64,000 bases of DNA, from positions 4,132,501 through 4,196,500 of the forward strand of contig NZ_AP028672.1 of NCBI RefSeq assembly GCF_041154505.1. The letters are read 5' to 3'. Source of the DNA: Acidovorax sp. A79 (GTDB lineage: Bacteria; Pseudomonadota; Gammaproteobacteria; Burkholderiales; Burkholderiaceae_C). The notes beneath the pieces are model-generated. The model was not told the DNA's origin. It worked only from the letters and a program-made list of their open reading frames with translations, and did not search any database. Position 1 is the first letter of the stretch; every line of letters starts with the position of its first letter. A program made the position numbers and the translations under genes. Shown here in pieces: positions 53,696-61,575 of the stretch.

Positions 53696-53917
53696 TTAAA
53701 ACGGCGCAGGCGACTCCACCAGCTCCACAGGGCCGGGCCCCGCATACAGCACTTCTCCCGAGTGCTTCACAATCACCCGCCAGACCTCACCCTCCTGCGT
53801 GACCGCATACGCCTCCGCCTCCAGCGGCAGCACGGTCTCGGTCGGGAACACACCGCCGGCTTCGCCCGGTGGCGTGCACATCAAGGTCGGGTAGTTCCAG
53901 GGCGCGTTGATCGGCAT
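53696..53917 (-). CDS. Hypothetical protein
   Basis: A 73-residue protein with beta-strand-like pattern (MPINAPWNYPTLMCTPPGEA, TVLPLEAEAYAVTQEGEVWR). No family recognised. It ends 63 bp before the next minus-strand gene and keeps Comamonadaceae-like codon use, so I consider it a likely real small gene. It follows the 102-residue unknown gene at 53945 on the same strand. Confidence 0.5.
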   Translation of the reverse strand: MPINAPWNYPTLMCTPPGEAGGVFPTETVLPLEAEAYAVTQEGEVWRVIVKHSGEVLYAGPGPVELVESPAPF

Positions 53918-53944
53918 GGCATGTCCTCATGCGGATCACCACCC

Positions 53945-54253
53945 TCACACCAGCCGCACTTCAAAGTACGCTCCATCCCCTTCTCCCAGATCCCGGAACC
54001 CTGCCTGCTTGGCCGCCGCACTGGCCTTGCCCCAGGCCTTGAGCAAGGTGAGATCGCCAGGCGACACCACTTCGGGTGGCGACTCTTCCAGGCTGTGCAT
54101 GGTGTCCAGGGCGGCAGCGACCTGTTCGGGGCCGCCAAGCTGCTTTTCCAGTGCCTTGGCGTACCGGGTTTCGGCCGCAATGCGCTCCTTGGCAGGGATC
54201 TCTTCGGGGTAGTCGCGCAGGGTGACGACATAGGTGGATTCGATGACTTGCAT
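53945..54253 (-). CDS. Hypothetical protein
   Basis: A 102-residue protein starting MQVIESTYVVTLRDYPEEIP at ATG 54253 behind AGGAG. A strand-rich N-terminus is followed by helices (ERIAAETRYAKALEKQLGGP, KAWGKASAAAKQAGF). No family recognised. Divergent from the DUF72 gene 90 bp away. Confidence 0.6.
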   Translation of the reverse strand: MQVIESTYVVTLRDYPEEIPAKERIAAETRYAKALEKQLGGPEQVAAALDTMHSLEESPPEVVSPGDLTLLKAWGKASAAAKQAGFRDLGEGDGAYFEVRLV

Positions 54254-54342
54254 GGCGCTGCTTCTCCTGTGGTTGAATACTGGATAAATATACAGCCTTT
54301 GCCACAAAAGCGCATGTAGGATGAACCCAAGGAGGCCTCCCC

Positions 54343-55266
54343 ATGGAGCACTCTTTCGCCACCCACAGTCCTGGTTTCAATCCCTTGGTCGGGACTGCCT
54401 CCTGGTCGGACAAGACCTTGCTCGACTGCGGCAAGTTCTATCCACCCACGGCCAAGACGCCCGAAGCCCGGCTGCGCTTTTACGCCTCGCAGTTCAACCT
54501 GGTGGAGGTGGATACCAGCTACTACGCCATCCCTGCGGTCACCACCGCCCAGCACTGGGCAGAACGCACACCACCTGGGTTTGTGTTCAACGTGAAGGCC
54601 TTCAGCCTGTTCACTGGACAGTGGACCAGCACAGATGTTTTGCCCAAGGACATCAAGGAGGCGTTGGGGCCGGGTCGGCGCCTGGTCTACAAGGACATGC
54701 CAGCGGAGTTTCGGGAGGAGCTGTGGAAGCGCTTTGTGGCCTGCCTGGTGCCCTTGCAGGTCAACGGCAAGCTGGGTTTGGTGCACTTCCAGTTCTCACC
54801 CAAGGTGGTGCGCCACCCAGCCGCCATGGCCCACATCGAGCACTGTGTGGAGCATCTGCCGGGTCACACCCTGAGCATCGAGTTCCGGCATCCAAGCTGG
54901 TGGGAGAACGATGCGGTGACGGCAGACACCCTGGGCCTACTCAGGAGCCTGGGCCTGGTCCACACCATCGTGGATGGGCCGCAAGGCTCCCCGCACAGTG
55001 TTCCTGCGATCTGGGAGACCACCCACCCCGACCATGCACTGCTCAGGCTGCATGGGCGCAATGCAGTGGCATACGGGATGCCTGCCAAGTCAGCGGCCGA
55101 GCGGTTTGACTATGCGTACACCTCCACAGAGTTGCAGGGCCTGGCCCAGCGGTACAGCTCGATTGCACGGTCGGTGCGACACCCGCATGCGGTGTTCAAC
55201 AACTGCATGGAGGACAAGAGCCAGCTCAATGCGCGGGAGTTTTTGGCGGCCTTGAAGGCGTGCTGA
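54343..55266 (+). CDS. DUF72 (YecE-like) protein
   Basis: A 307-residue DUF72 TIM-barrel protein: GTASWSDKTLLDCGKFYPPT, RLRFYASQFNLVEVDTSYYA, FVFNVKAFSLFTGQ, HLPGHTLSIEFRHPSWW and LLRLHGRNAVAY are all family signatures. DUF72 proteins are widespread and related to sugar-phosphate isomerase-like barrels, without an agreed function. AGGAGGCC precedes ATG 54343. It stands alone. Confidence 0.9.
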   Translation: MEHSFATHSPGFNPLVGTASWSDKTLLDCGKFYPPTAKTPEARLRFYASQFNLVEVDTSYYAIPAVTTAQHWAERTPPGFVFNVKAFSLFTGQWTSTDVLPKDIKEALGPGRRLVYKDMPAEFREELWKRFVACLVPLQVNGKLGLVHFQFSPKVVRHPAAMAHIEHCVEHLPGHTLSIEFRHPSWWENDAVTADTLGLLRSLGLVHTIVDGPQGSPHSVPAIWETTHPDHALLRLHGRNAVAYGMPAKSAAERFDYAYTSTELQGLAQRYSSIARSVRHPHAVFNNCMEDKSQLNAREFLAALKAC

Positions 55267-55503
55267 GGGCCAGGGGAATTAGAAGCGAAGGCGTGAAGGT
55301 ACGGCGTAGAAAGGTTCCGAAAGATTGTTTTCAATACTGGAACAGTTAGTTTGCGACTGGGTGGTTTTTCCGCGGACACCATCGGCGTACAGTTCAACCC
55401 ATCGATGAGCCGAACCCGCAAGGCGACTCACCGAACCCGGTTCAGGAATGGTTTTTGACCCGGCTTTTTTGAGACGCTTTTTTAGCTTTTAAGGATTTTC
55501 ATC

Positions 55504-55797
55504 ATGAACAAGACCGCTCGTTTCCTCTCTGTTGCCGCTGTTGCTGCTTTCGCTGCCTTTGGCGCCCATGCTGACGAAGCCGATGGCTCGCAATTTGCCC
55601 TGAAGTTCGACACGAACCGCACCCGCGCTGAAGTGGCTGCTGAAGCCGCTACCGTGGCCCAGACCCGTTCGATCGAACCCGCTGGTTCGCGTGTGGTGAC
55701 TTACAAGTCCACCGCTGACCGTGCTGCGGTGCGTGCCCAGGCTGCTGAAGCCCTGCGCACCGGCCAGATCCCTTCGGGTGAATTCAGCGCCATGTAA
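55504..55797 (+). CDS. Small secreted protein (DUF4148-like)
   Basis: A 97-residue protein with a signal peptide (MNKTARFLSVAAVAAFAAFG, cleavage after AHA near 24) and a helical, Ala/Arg-rich mature part containing the TRAEVAAEAA repeat-like segment found in DUF4148-type proteins of Burkholderiales. An AAGGA site precedes the ATG. A strong terminator follows at 55923. Codon use is highly biased, suggesting high expression. Function unknown. Confidence 0.75.
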   Translation: MNKTARFLSVAAVAAFAAFGAHADEADGSQFALKFDTNRTRAEVAAEAATVAQTRSIEPAGSRVVTYKSTADRAAVRAQAAEALRTGQIPSGEFSAM

Positions 55798-55922
55798 TTT
55801 GGCAGACCAACTGCTGAGATTGGTTTGAAGCAGTTGCGGGACTTTCCATGGTGGCGGCACTTCGCGCGGTGCGGGGGCCGCTGCCATGGGGAGTGTTAAC
55901 TGAACCGCAGGGGCGGGCAGGC

Positions 55923-55952
55923 AGAAAGGGCTCCCTTTGGGGAGCCCTTTCT
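55923..55952. terminator. Rho-independent terminator
   Basis: AGAAAGGGCTCC (55923-55934) pairs perfectly with GGAGCCCTTTCT (55941-55952) around a 6-base loop, followed by GTTTG. It ends the small secreted protein transcript and may also work in reverse. Confidence 0.8.
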
Positions 55953-56076
55953 GTTTGTGGACGCCATCTCTGCAAGCAGCTGTAAAACCCTGCGGGATCA
56001 GAGCATTCGGGCCGTGATCGTGAAGTGAACGGTGCTCCAATCGGGCTCCGTAAAATTCGACTCGAATGCCTCTTCT

Positions 56077-56880
56077 GTGAATCGTTTCTTCTCTTGGCCA
56101 AGCCGTGTGCGCCTGGCGGCTGCCCTGGCCCTGTCTCTTGCCGGCGCTGCTCTCCCGAATCTTTCCTGGGCACGTTCTCCGCAGTTCGACAGTGCGGCGC
56201 TGCTCACGCCCGAGCCCACCTCTTTTGCGCAGTGTCCGCAGTTCTTTGCGAATGGCACACCACCCGCCATCACGCCCCGGCCGCAGCTGCGCGAGCTCTG
56301 CTATGAAGCGTTTGCGGTGCTGCACTCTGGGACGACCAAGACACCGGTGTTCGTAGCCCAGCGCCTGAACCGCAGGCTCATCGAGGATGCTGACGAGAAA
56401 CGGGCGAAGCGGTTCTTTGCAGATGCGCGACTCCCGAGTGGCGAGCGGGCGGAGCTGGAAGACTACAAGAACTCCGGATACAGCCGTGGGCACATGGCAC
56501 CTGCGGGAGACATGCCGACACCCACCGCCATGGCCCAGAGCTTCAGTCTGGCGAACATGGTTCCGCAGAACGCCCAGCACAATGGTGGCGCCTGGAACAA
56601 GATCGAGCAGGACACGCGGCACTATGTGAAGCGGGCCAAGGGGGATGTGTTTGTGATCACCGGACCGGTATTCACGGATGCGGGGCCGCGCATTGGTGCC
56701 AATGGCGTGAAGGTGCCGACCTATCTGTACAAGCTGGTGTACGACGCTACCACCCAAAGGGCCTGGGCGCACTGGCAGGAGAACCGGGAGGGGGAATCGG
56801 TGGGTCGGCCGATCAGCTATCAGGAGCTGGTGAAACGCACGGGAGTGGAGTTTTTGCCAAGAAGTGCACTGCAGCATTGA
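56077..56880 (+). CDS. Secreted DNA/RNA non-specific endonuclease (NUC family)
   Basis: A 267-residue beta-beta-alpha-metal nuclease: signal peptide (RVRLAAALALSLAGAALP, cleavage near WA), then YSRGHMAPAGDMPTPTAMAQ, which carries the catalytic His of the DRGH motif (Asp replaced by Ser, as in some bacterial members), and ANMVPQNAQHNGGAWNKIE with the metal-binding Asn. GTG 56077 gives the cleanest signal peptide; a GTG at 56032 is possible, and neither has a good ribosome site. It should degrade nucleic acid outside the cytoplasm. Confidence 0.85.
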   Translation: MNRFFSWPSRVRLAAALALSLAGAALPNLSWARSPQFDSAALLTPEPTSFAQCPQFFANGTPPAITPRPQLRELCYEAFAVLHSGTTKTPVFVAQRLNRRLIEDADEKRAKRFFADARLPSGERAELEDYKNSGYSRGHMAPAGDMPTPTAMAQSFSLANMVPQNAQHNGGAWNKIEQDTRHYVKRAKGDVFVITGPVFTDAGPRIGANGVKVPTYLYKLVYDATTQRAWAHWQENREGESVGRPISYQELVKRTGVEFLPRSALQH

Positions 56881-56950
56881 GTCGCAGCAAGGGCCGTGTC
56901 AGCGACGGGGTTATAAATCGATCCCTTCCAACCTCTACACGTGAGCATCC

Positions 56951-57262
56951 ATGAACCGCGCAGAACTCGTTGAAATCCTGGCTTCCAAGAATGATCTGTC
57001 CAAGGCCGCAGCCAATGCGGTGCTGGAAACGCTGATCGACACCATCCAGACCGCCGTCAAGAAGGGCGATGCCGTGCAACTGGTGGGTTTTGGCACCTTC
57101 AAGTCGGCCAAGCGCGCAGCACGCACGGGCAAGAATCCATCGACTGGTGCTGCCTTGAAGATCCCTGCGAGCACGGTGCCCAAGTTTGTGGCCGGGGCCA
57201 AGTTCAAGGCCGTGGTCGATCCCAAGGCTGCCAAGCGCAAGGCGGACAAGGCTGGGAAGTAA
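56951..57262 (+). CDS. HU-family DNA-binding protein
   Basis: A 103-residue HU/IHF-fold protein: MNRAELVEILASKNDLSKAA, VQLVGFGTFKSAKRAARTGK and NPSTGAALKIPASTVPKFV, with a Lys-rich tail DPKAAKRKADKAGK longer than in E. coli HU (90 residues). It bends and compacts DNA. A clear terminator follows at 57291. Confidence 0.93.
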   Translation: MNRAELVEILASKNDLSKAAANAVLETLIDTIQTAVKKGDAVQLVGFGTFKSAKRAARTGKNPSTGAALKIPASTVPKFVAGAKFKAVVDPKAAKRKADKAGK

Positions 57263-57290
57263 GTACCGCTCGTTCGATCTCCACCGGAAC

Positions 57291-57330
57291 AAACCGCCAA
57301 GGGCTCAGGCCTCTGGCGGTTTTTGTTTTT
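57291..57330 (+). terminator. Rho-independent terminator after HU
   Basis: AAACCGCCA (57291-57299) pairs with TGGCGGTTT (57314-57322), followed by a T-rich tail (TTTTGTTTTT) to 57330. Confidence 0.8.
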
Positions 57331-57411
57331 GGGGGGCGCAGAAGGATTGCGACACCGGCTGTGCACCAGGCCCTAAGTGCGCGATAAGGCGTCAAAGTTA
57401 CCATCGGGCAT

Positions 57412-57873
57412 ATGAATACATTTTCCAATGCCTTTCGCGCTGAAGTCGTTCGCATGGCGCGCAAGGAGCTCAAGCCTGAACTGCAGGGCATGCGCAAGGC
57501 GATCACCAGCCATCGTTCCGAGATCGCGGCACTGAAGCGGGAAGTGAAGAGTCTCACTTCGCAGCTCAAGACAGCACAACGCCAAACCAAAGTTGTGGGC
57601 GTTGCTGCTCCAGCTGATCCACCGAAAGTTTCGAAACGCGCCACGCGCGAGGAATTCGTGTTCGCCCCTGAGATGCTGACCCAGATGCGCCAAGCACTGG
57701 GAGCCACCCAGCTCCAAATGGCAGCTTTGCTGGCCGTCTCTCCACTCTCGTATTCGCGGTGGGAGAAGGGGCAGACACAACCCCGAACCAAGCAACTCGC
57801 GAAGATTGAAGAACTGGTGAACATGGGACCAGCCAAGGCCGAGAAGAAGATGCGCCAAGCTGCGAAGGCCTGA
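57412..57873 (+). CDS. Xre-like HTH protein with N-terminal coiled coil
   Basis: A 153-residue protein: a coiled coil at about residues 20-62 (ITSHRSEIAALKREVKSLTS) followed by an Xre-type HTH (MLTQMRQALGATQLQMAALL, AVSPLSYSRWEKGQTQPRTK). The HTH pattern resembles that of HigA-like antitoxins and phage repressors, but no toxin gene lies beside it. It is transcribed toward the DUF2384 gene. Confidence 0.75.
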   Translation: MNTFSNAFRAEVVRMARKELKPELQGMRKAITSHRSEIAALKREVKSLTSQLKTAQRQTKVVGVAAPADPPKVSKRATREEFVFAPEMLTQMRQALGATQLQMAALLAVSPLSYSRWEKGQTQPRTKQLAKIEELVNMGPAKAEKKMRQAAKA

Positions 57874-57915
57874 GGCCCAGTTGCGCGGCATGCGCTGTGG
57901 ACCGCTACGAAGGAA

Positions 57916-58152
57916 CTAGACGAAGCTGGCTTTCTGGATTTGCAGAAGCGTTGCTTGGATCAACGCCAGCCCTTCGGGTTCTTGCAGCACATCCCACGGG
58001 CGGCGGTTTCCGAAGGCTGGGAGTGGCGCTGCCAGCCACTCCTGCAGCCAAGCCTCTGCGTTGAAGCCTTCCGGATTGCCAGACTCCATCACGATCCGCT
58101 GGACCAGGTCCGTCAGAACTTGTGGGGGGCGGGCGTCGTTGGGGTTGGCCAT
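57916..58152 (-). CDS. DUF2384 (MbcA/ParS-type) small protein
   Basis: A 78-residue protein starting MANPNDARPPQVLTDLVQRI at ATG 58152. The C-terminal half (FNAEAWLQEWLAAPLPAFGN, RRPWDVLQEPEGLALIQATL) matches the DUF2384 antitoxin/toxin-binding domain, without the HTH of full-length MbcA. It is divergent from the AbiEi-like gene at 58281, and an array of TGTTA/TAACA half-sites lies between them. Together they look like an autoregulated pair. Confidence 0.7.
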   Translation of the reverse strand: MANPNDARPPQVLTDLVQRIVMESGNPEGFNAEAWLQEWLAAPLPAFGNRRPWDVLQEPEGLALIQATLLQIQKASFV

Positions 58153-58244
58153 GCTGCATTCTGGTCTCGTGCCCCGGCACTCGCAACCCTGGGGCTGGGC
58201 CTCAGTGTGAAGACTTCGGCCCGCGTGTTTGCCTACCACGCGCG

Positions 58245-58267
58245 TGTTAGATAACATGGCCGTGTTA
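58245..58267. promoter_or_regulatory. Operator-like TGTTA/TAACA array
   Basis: TGTTA (58245-58249), TAACA (58252-58256) and TGTTA (58263-58267) form two overlapping dyads, TGTTA-N2-TAACA and TAACA-N6-TGTTA with a GGCC core. The array ends 13 bp before the AbiEi-like start codon and faces the DUF2384 gene on the other side. Confidence 0.6.
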
Positions 58268-58280
58268 CCACGCCACCGCC

Positions 58281-59426
58281 ATGCCCTCCCCCAAGACATC
58301 CCAACGAACTGCACAAGCGCTGCAGCGCGTGGCTGGGCTGTTCGAATCCAAGGGCTGGAAGGTCCAGGCCAGTGAGCCCGGCAGCACGGGGCCGGACCTC
58401 GTCGTTCGGCGGCGGGGTAAGCGATACGGGGTGGTACTCAAAGCCACATCCGAGGGGCGAGCCGACCGGGTGATTCCATTGTTGTCCCAAGCCGTTCTTG
58501 AGGCTCGGGCATATGCGCTTCAGTCGCGTGGATCCATGCCCATGGCCGTGGTGCACGTGGACCATGCGCCGAGAGCGCTCGTTGCCAGTGTGATGGCTTT
58601 TGCGCAGGAGTTTGCTGCGGAGGTTGCCGTGGGCTTCGTCTCTGCGGAAGGGGCGAGTGAGTTTCGGGGGGAAGGGCTGGGAGATCTCAACGTCTCCGCG
58701 CCCTTCAGGCCACGACAGGTCAAGGGCACGCTGATTCGCACAGACAACCTGTTTTCTGATCTGAACCAGTGGATGCTGAAGGTTTTGTTGGCGCCAGAGT
58801 TGCCAGAAGGGATGCTGAACGCTCCCCGGGGCCGGTACCGCAATGGGGTGGAGCTTGCGCGGGCTGCGCAGGTTTCTGCGATGACCGCCTCCAGGTTCTT
58901 GCAGCAGCTGCGGCGCGAGAGATTCCTGCTGGAGTCCGAGGAGTTCCTCACGCTGGTGCTGAGAGAGGAGCTGTTCGAGCGCTGGAGCGCAGTCGCACCC
59001 TACGGCACTGCAGATGTGCCTGCACGGTTCTTGGCCAACATTCAAATTGAGGATCGTGTTCGAGAGCTCTTGAACAAAGTCGAAGGCGATGCCTGCCTGG
59101 GACTGTTTGCGGCAGCGGATGGGCTGCGCGTGGGACATGTGAGCGGCGTTCCCAGGTACATCAGCGTTCGCCGCATGCCTCGGTTCAATCGGGCGTCTCC
59201 GGGAAGCAATCCATGGAATGCCCTCCAGCCGTTTCCGAAGGAAGCGCCGCACGTGTTGCTGCGGGTGGTGAGGTTTCCGGAATCGACGTTTCGTGGAGCA
59301 GTGCGGCGGGACGGGGTGATGGTGGCTGACGTGATCCAGGTCTGGCTGGACGTGTTGAATCACCCGACGCGGGGGCAGGAGCAGGCGACGCACATCTTTA
59401 GGAAGGTGCTGCAGGCGTTGTGTTGA
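58281..59426 (+). CDS. AbiEi-like regulator with restriction-endonuclease-like N-terminus
   Basis: A 381-residue protein in three parts. Residues 1-130 resemble a restriction-endonuclease fold: GSTGPDLVVRRRGKRYGVVL has the Asp and, after VVLK, the Lys of PD-(D/E)xK, but Leu stands in place of the acidic residue, so it is probably inactive. About 190-225 is a winged helix (VELARAAQVSAMTASRFLQQ). The end (MVADVIQVWLDVLNHPTRGQ EQA) matches the C-terminal signature of AbiEi-type type IV antitoxins/regulators. No AbiEii nucleotidyltransferase is adjacent. It probably binds its own promoter with or against the divergent DUF2384 protein. Confidence 0.65.
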   Translation: MPSPKTSQRTAQALQRVAGLFESKGWKVQASEPGSTGPDLVVRRRGKRYGVVLKATSEGRADRVIPLLSQAVLEARAYALQSRGSMPMAVVHVDHAPRALVASVMAFAQEFAAEVAVGFVSAEGASEFRGEGLGDLNVSAPFRPRQVKGTLIRTDNLFSDLNQWMLKVLLAPELPEGMLNAPRGRYRNGVELARAAQVSAMTASRFLQQLRRERFLLESEEFLTLVLREELFERWSAVAPYGTADVPARFLANIQIEDRVRELLNKVEGDACLGLFAAADGLRVGHVSGVPRYISVRRMPRFNRASPGSNPWNALQPFPKEAPHVLLRVVRFPESTFRGAVRRDGVMVADVIQVWLDVLNHPTRGQEQATHIFRKVLQALC

Positions 59427-59627
59427 AACTCGTGAGAGATGACCAGTGTGGTCCTGTGAACTTCGCTTCAACCTCAATACCTGCGCGGAGAGAAGCGTGG
59501 TTGAACCAGCGGTTCTGACCGAAAAATGCTGAACTGAACGGAAATCGTTTACTCGATCAACATCGCCCAGGGGGCACGTGACCTATCTTTAAGGACAGGG
59601 GTGGTTGATGTCCGCCCGCTGAGGCGA

Positions 59628-60344
59628 CTACCTTGATGCCTCGAAAAGCGCTCGAGCCGCTGGTAGGTGTTCAGCCAACACACCGACCAGGCGCTTGATC
59701 AAATGAGGGGGTGGACCTTTTACCTCTGTCCAGAATTGAACCCATTTGACTACGAGCAAGGCACACAGTTCTTCGCTCGGTGTGCCTGAATTGGTCTTGA
59801 GCGCAATCACTAGCGCTGTTAGCGCATCAAGCTCTGGACATTTCAGGAAGGTGATCGCGTCACCTGGCGAGACTCCGATCGGAAACCAGAACAACGGCAG
59901 GCTGCGGTCCGATGGACGCACGCCCCTGAAAGCCGCGAACATCATCTCTCGCGGTATGGTGCTCGATTTCCATAGATCCACAGACAAATCGGTGAGCGTT
60001 TCAAACTCATAGCCCGATTCGATCGCAGGAAAAAGGAGTGAATCGTAAGTTCTGATAACAGCTGGGTATCGCGCTAAAGCCCAGTGCAGAGGACTCCTCT
60101 CGATATCGCGGTTGCGTGGAGATCTAACTCCACGGGAGTATTTTCCAAAGTCATCCGGGTCGTCCTCCATTCGTTCGATGCGACCAGGGAAACAATCGGA
60201 CAGGTATTGACGTTCCAACTTGGCCAGCGAGAGACCACTCTCCCTCTTGAGGGAGAAAAACGTCATTGCGGTTCGCAAGCGCTGAAGCTCTGTCTGATTA
60301 GGTCTCCCACGTCGACGCGGCTGCGATGAGTTATTGCAAGTCAT
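59628..60344 (-). CDS. Unknown protein next to the Tn7-like genes
   Basis: A 238-residue protein; an N-terminal basic segment (SQPRRRGRPNQTELQRLRTA, AT-hook-like RRRGRP) is followed by a mixed helical domain (FFSLKRESGLSLAKLERQYL, SLPLFWFPIGVSPGDAITFL). I recognise no family. It is divergent from the small HTH-like gene at 60438. Position beside tnsA makes it likely transposon cargo or an accessory of it. Confidence 0.6.
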   Translation of the reverse strand: MTCNNSSQPRRRGRPNQTELQRLRTAMTFFSLKRESGLSLAKLERQYLSDCFPGRIERMEDDPDDFGKYSRGVRSPRNRDIERSPLHWALARYPAVIRTYDSLLFPAIESGYEFETLTDLSVDLWKSSTIPREMMFAAFRGVRPSDRSLPLFWFPIGVSPGDAITFLKCPELDALTALVIALKTNSGTPSEELCALLVVKWVQFWTEVKGPPPHLIKRLVGVLAEHLPAARALFEASR

Positions 60345-60437
60345 AAAACCCGGCGAGAAATTCGATCAGACCTGCATTTTCGCGTCGGCTTCCCAAGTAA
60401 GCAATAAGACAGAACAATTGCAGGAGCTGGAGATGCT

Positions 60438-60683
60438 TTGAAAACAGAAGATATCGCCGCCCAGGAAGAGGTCGGCAGTAACGCTGCGATGGACACACCG
60501 CTTACTGAAGAGCAAGCGCGCAGTTCGATCCTGCGTGCGGAATCGAGCATTGCGTCCTGGGCGCGCAAAAACGGGTTCAGCGTGGAACTGACACGAATGG
60601 TCCTCGCTGGAAAACGCAAATGTTTGCGTGGTCAGTCACTTCAGATAGCGGTTGCTCTGCGTCTCAAGGTCCTCGCGGAGTAA
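60438..60683 (+). CDS. Small putative DNA-binding protein
   Basis: An 81-residue protein starting at TTG 60438 behind GGAG (60429-60432). Its centre (AESSIASWARKNGFSVELTR, MVLAGKRKCLRGQSLQIAVA) has the layout of a phage-type HTH repressor such as those of the DUF-type Cro/Nil family: IxxWAxxxGF...VxxVLxGxRK. It lies between the divergent unknown gene and tnsA, where a regulator of transposition would be expected. Confidence 0.6.
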   Translation: MKTEDIAAQEEVGSNAAMDTPLTEEQARSSILRAESSIASWARKNGFSVELTRMVLAGKRKCLRGQSLQIAVALRLKVLAE

Positions 60684-60909
60684 CGTCCAACCAAGCGTAA
60701 CAAACCACGAAGAAAGGAAAAACACCTCTAGAAAGCAAAAACCGACCACCCATTACGAATGATCGGCGTCGCCGGCAGCACCAGATAGTGCAACCTAAGG
60801 TTTCCAGGCCTACAGCGTGAATCTACTCCTGCAGCCGCGATGACGTCAAGCTGCGCGCGCGACTTTTTTGTTGCGTGTGCAGCTCACCAAGTCCCCTGTA
60901 GGAGTCACC

Positions 60910-61575
60910 GTGACGAGAAAAATCCTCACCCGCGCCCCGCACCGAGAAGTCGGCGTCATCAACGCAGCGTGGCTGCTCAATCACCCGGTCGAGCACGAAT
61001 CACACCTTGAGCGGCGCTTTGTAGTCGCTGCCCTTGCCTGCCCTGTCGTCAAAGACATCATCCACCAACCGCTCACACTTTCGTTGACAGGGGGCGAAAA
61101 GCCGGAGCGGTACACCCCTGATTTCAAAGTCGTCTTCAACGACGGCGGCAGTGCCATTGTTGAAGTCAAGCCCGAGGTCTTTCTGCAAAAGCATGACGAG
61201 AAACTGAAGCGTGCTGAACGCCTGCTGCGCGCAGATGGGCAGCGCTTTCTCGTCATCACCGACACGCTCATCGACAGCCAGGCGCTCGCTGCCCGCGCGC
61301 TTCTGCTGATGAGGTATGGGCGGTTGCGCTTTACAGACGAGGAAGCCATGGAATGCCTGCAGACCATGCGCCGTGTTTGTGATGGAAATTCCTCGGTCAA
61401 GACACTGGTTGCCCAGGGCCTCTCCGAGCCACTTGTCTGGAACCTGGTAGCCAGGCACAAGTGCCGCGTCCCCGTGGACTTCACGGTCGATGCCGAGCAA
61501 ACCGTTTTCGTCGATCCTGTGCAGGGAGACAACCATGATTACTTTAAGTCGTGGTTTGGTATTGAGGCACGGTGA
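60910..61575 (+). CDS. tnsA: TnsA-like transposon endonuclease
   Basis: A 221-residue TnsA-family protein. The PD-(D/E)xK site is complete: Glu34 (ESHLERRF), Asp71 (RYTPDF) and Glu85-x-Lys87 (IVEVKPE). In Tn7, TnsA cuts the 5' ends of the element while TnsB cuts the 3' ends, giving cut-and-paste movement. GTG 60910 has AGGAG 5 bp upstream and is preferred over the open frame from 60868. Its 3' end overlaps tnsB by 41 bp. Tn7 TnsA is longer (about 273 residues), so the C-terminal TnsC-contact region is short. Confidence 0.88.
   Translation: MTRKILTRAPHREVGVINAAWLLNHPVEHESHLERRFVVAALACPVVKDIIHQPLTLSLTGGEKPERYTPDFKVVFNDGGSAIVEVKPEVFLQKHDEKLKRAERLLRADGQRFLVITDTLIDSQALAARALLLMRYGRLRFTDEEAMECLQTMRRVCDGNSSVKTLVAQGLSEPLVWNLVARHKCRVPVDFTVDAEQTVFVDPVQGDNHDYFKSWFGIEAR

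Noticed and set aside
58233..59477. A 414-codon minus-strand frame
   Set aside because: Antisense to the AbiEi-like gene; rich in His, Pro, Arg and Gln as expected for a shadow frame.
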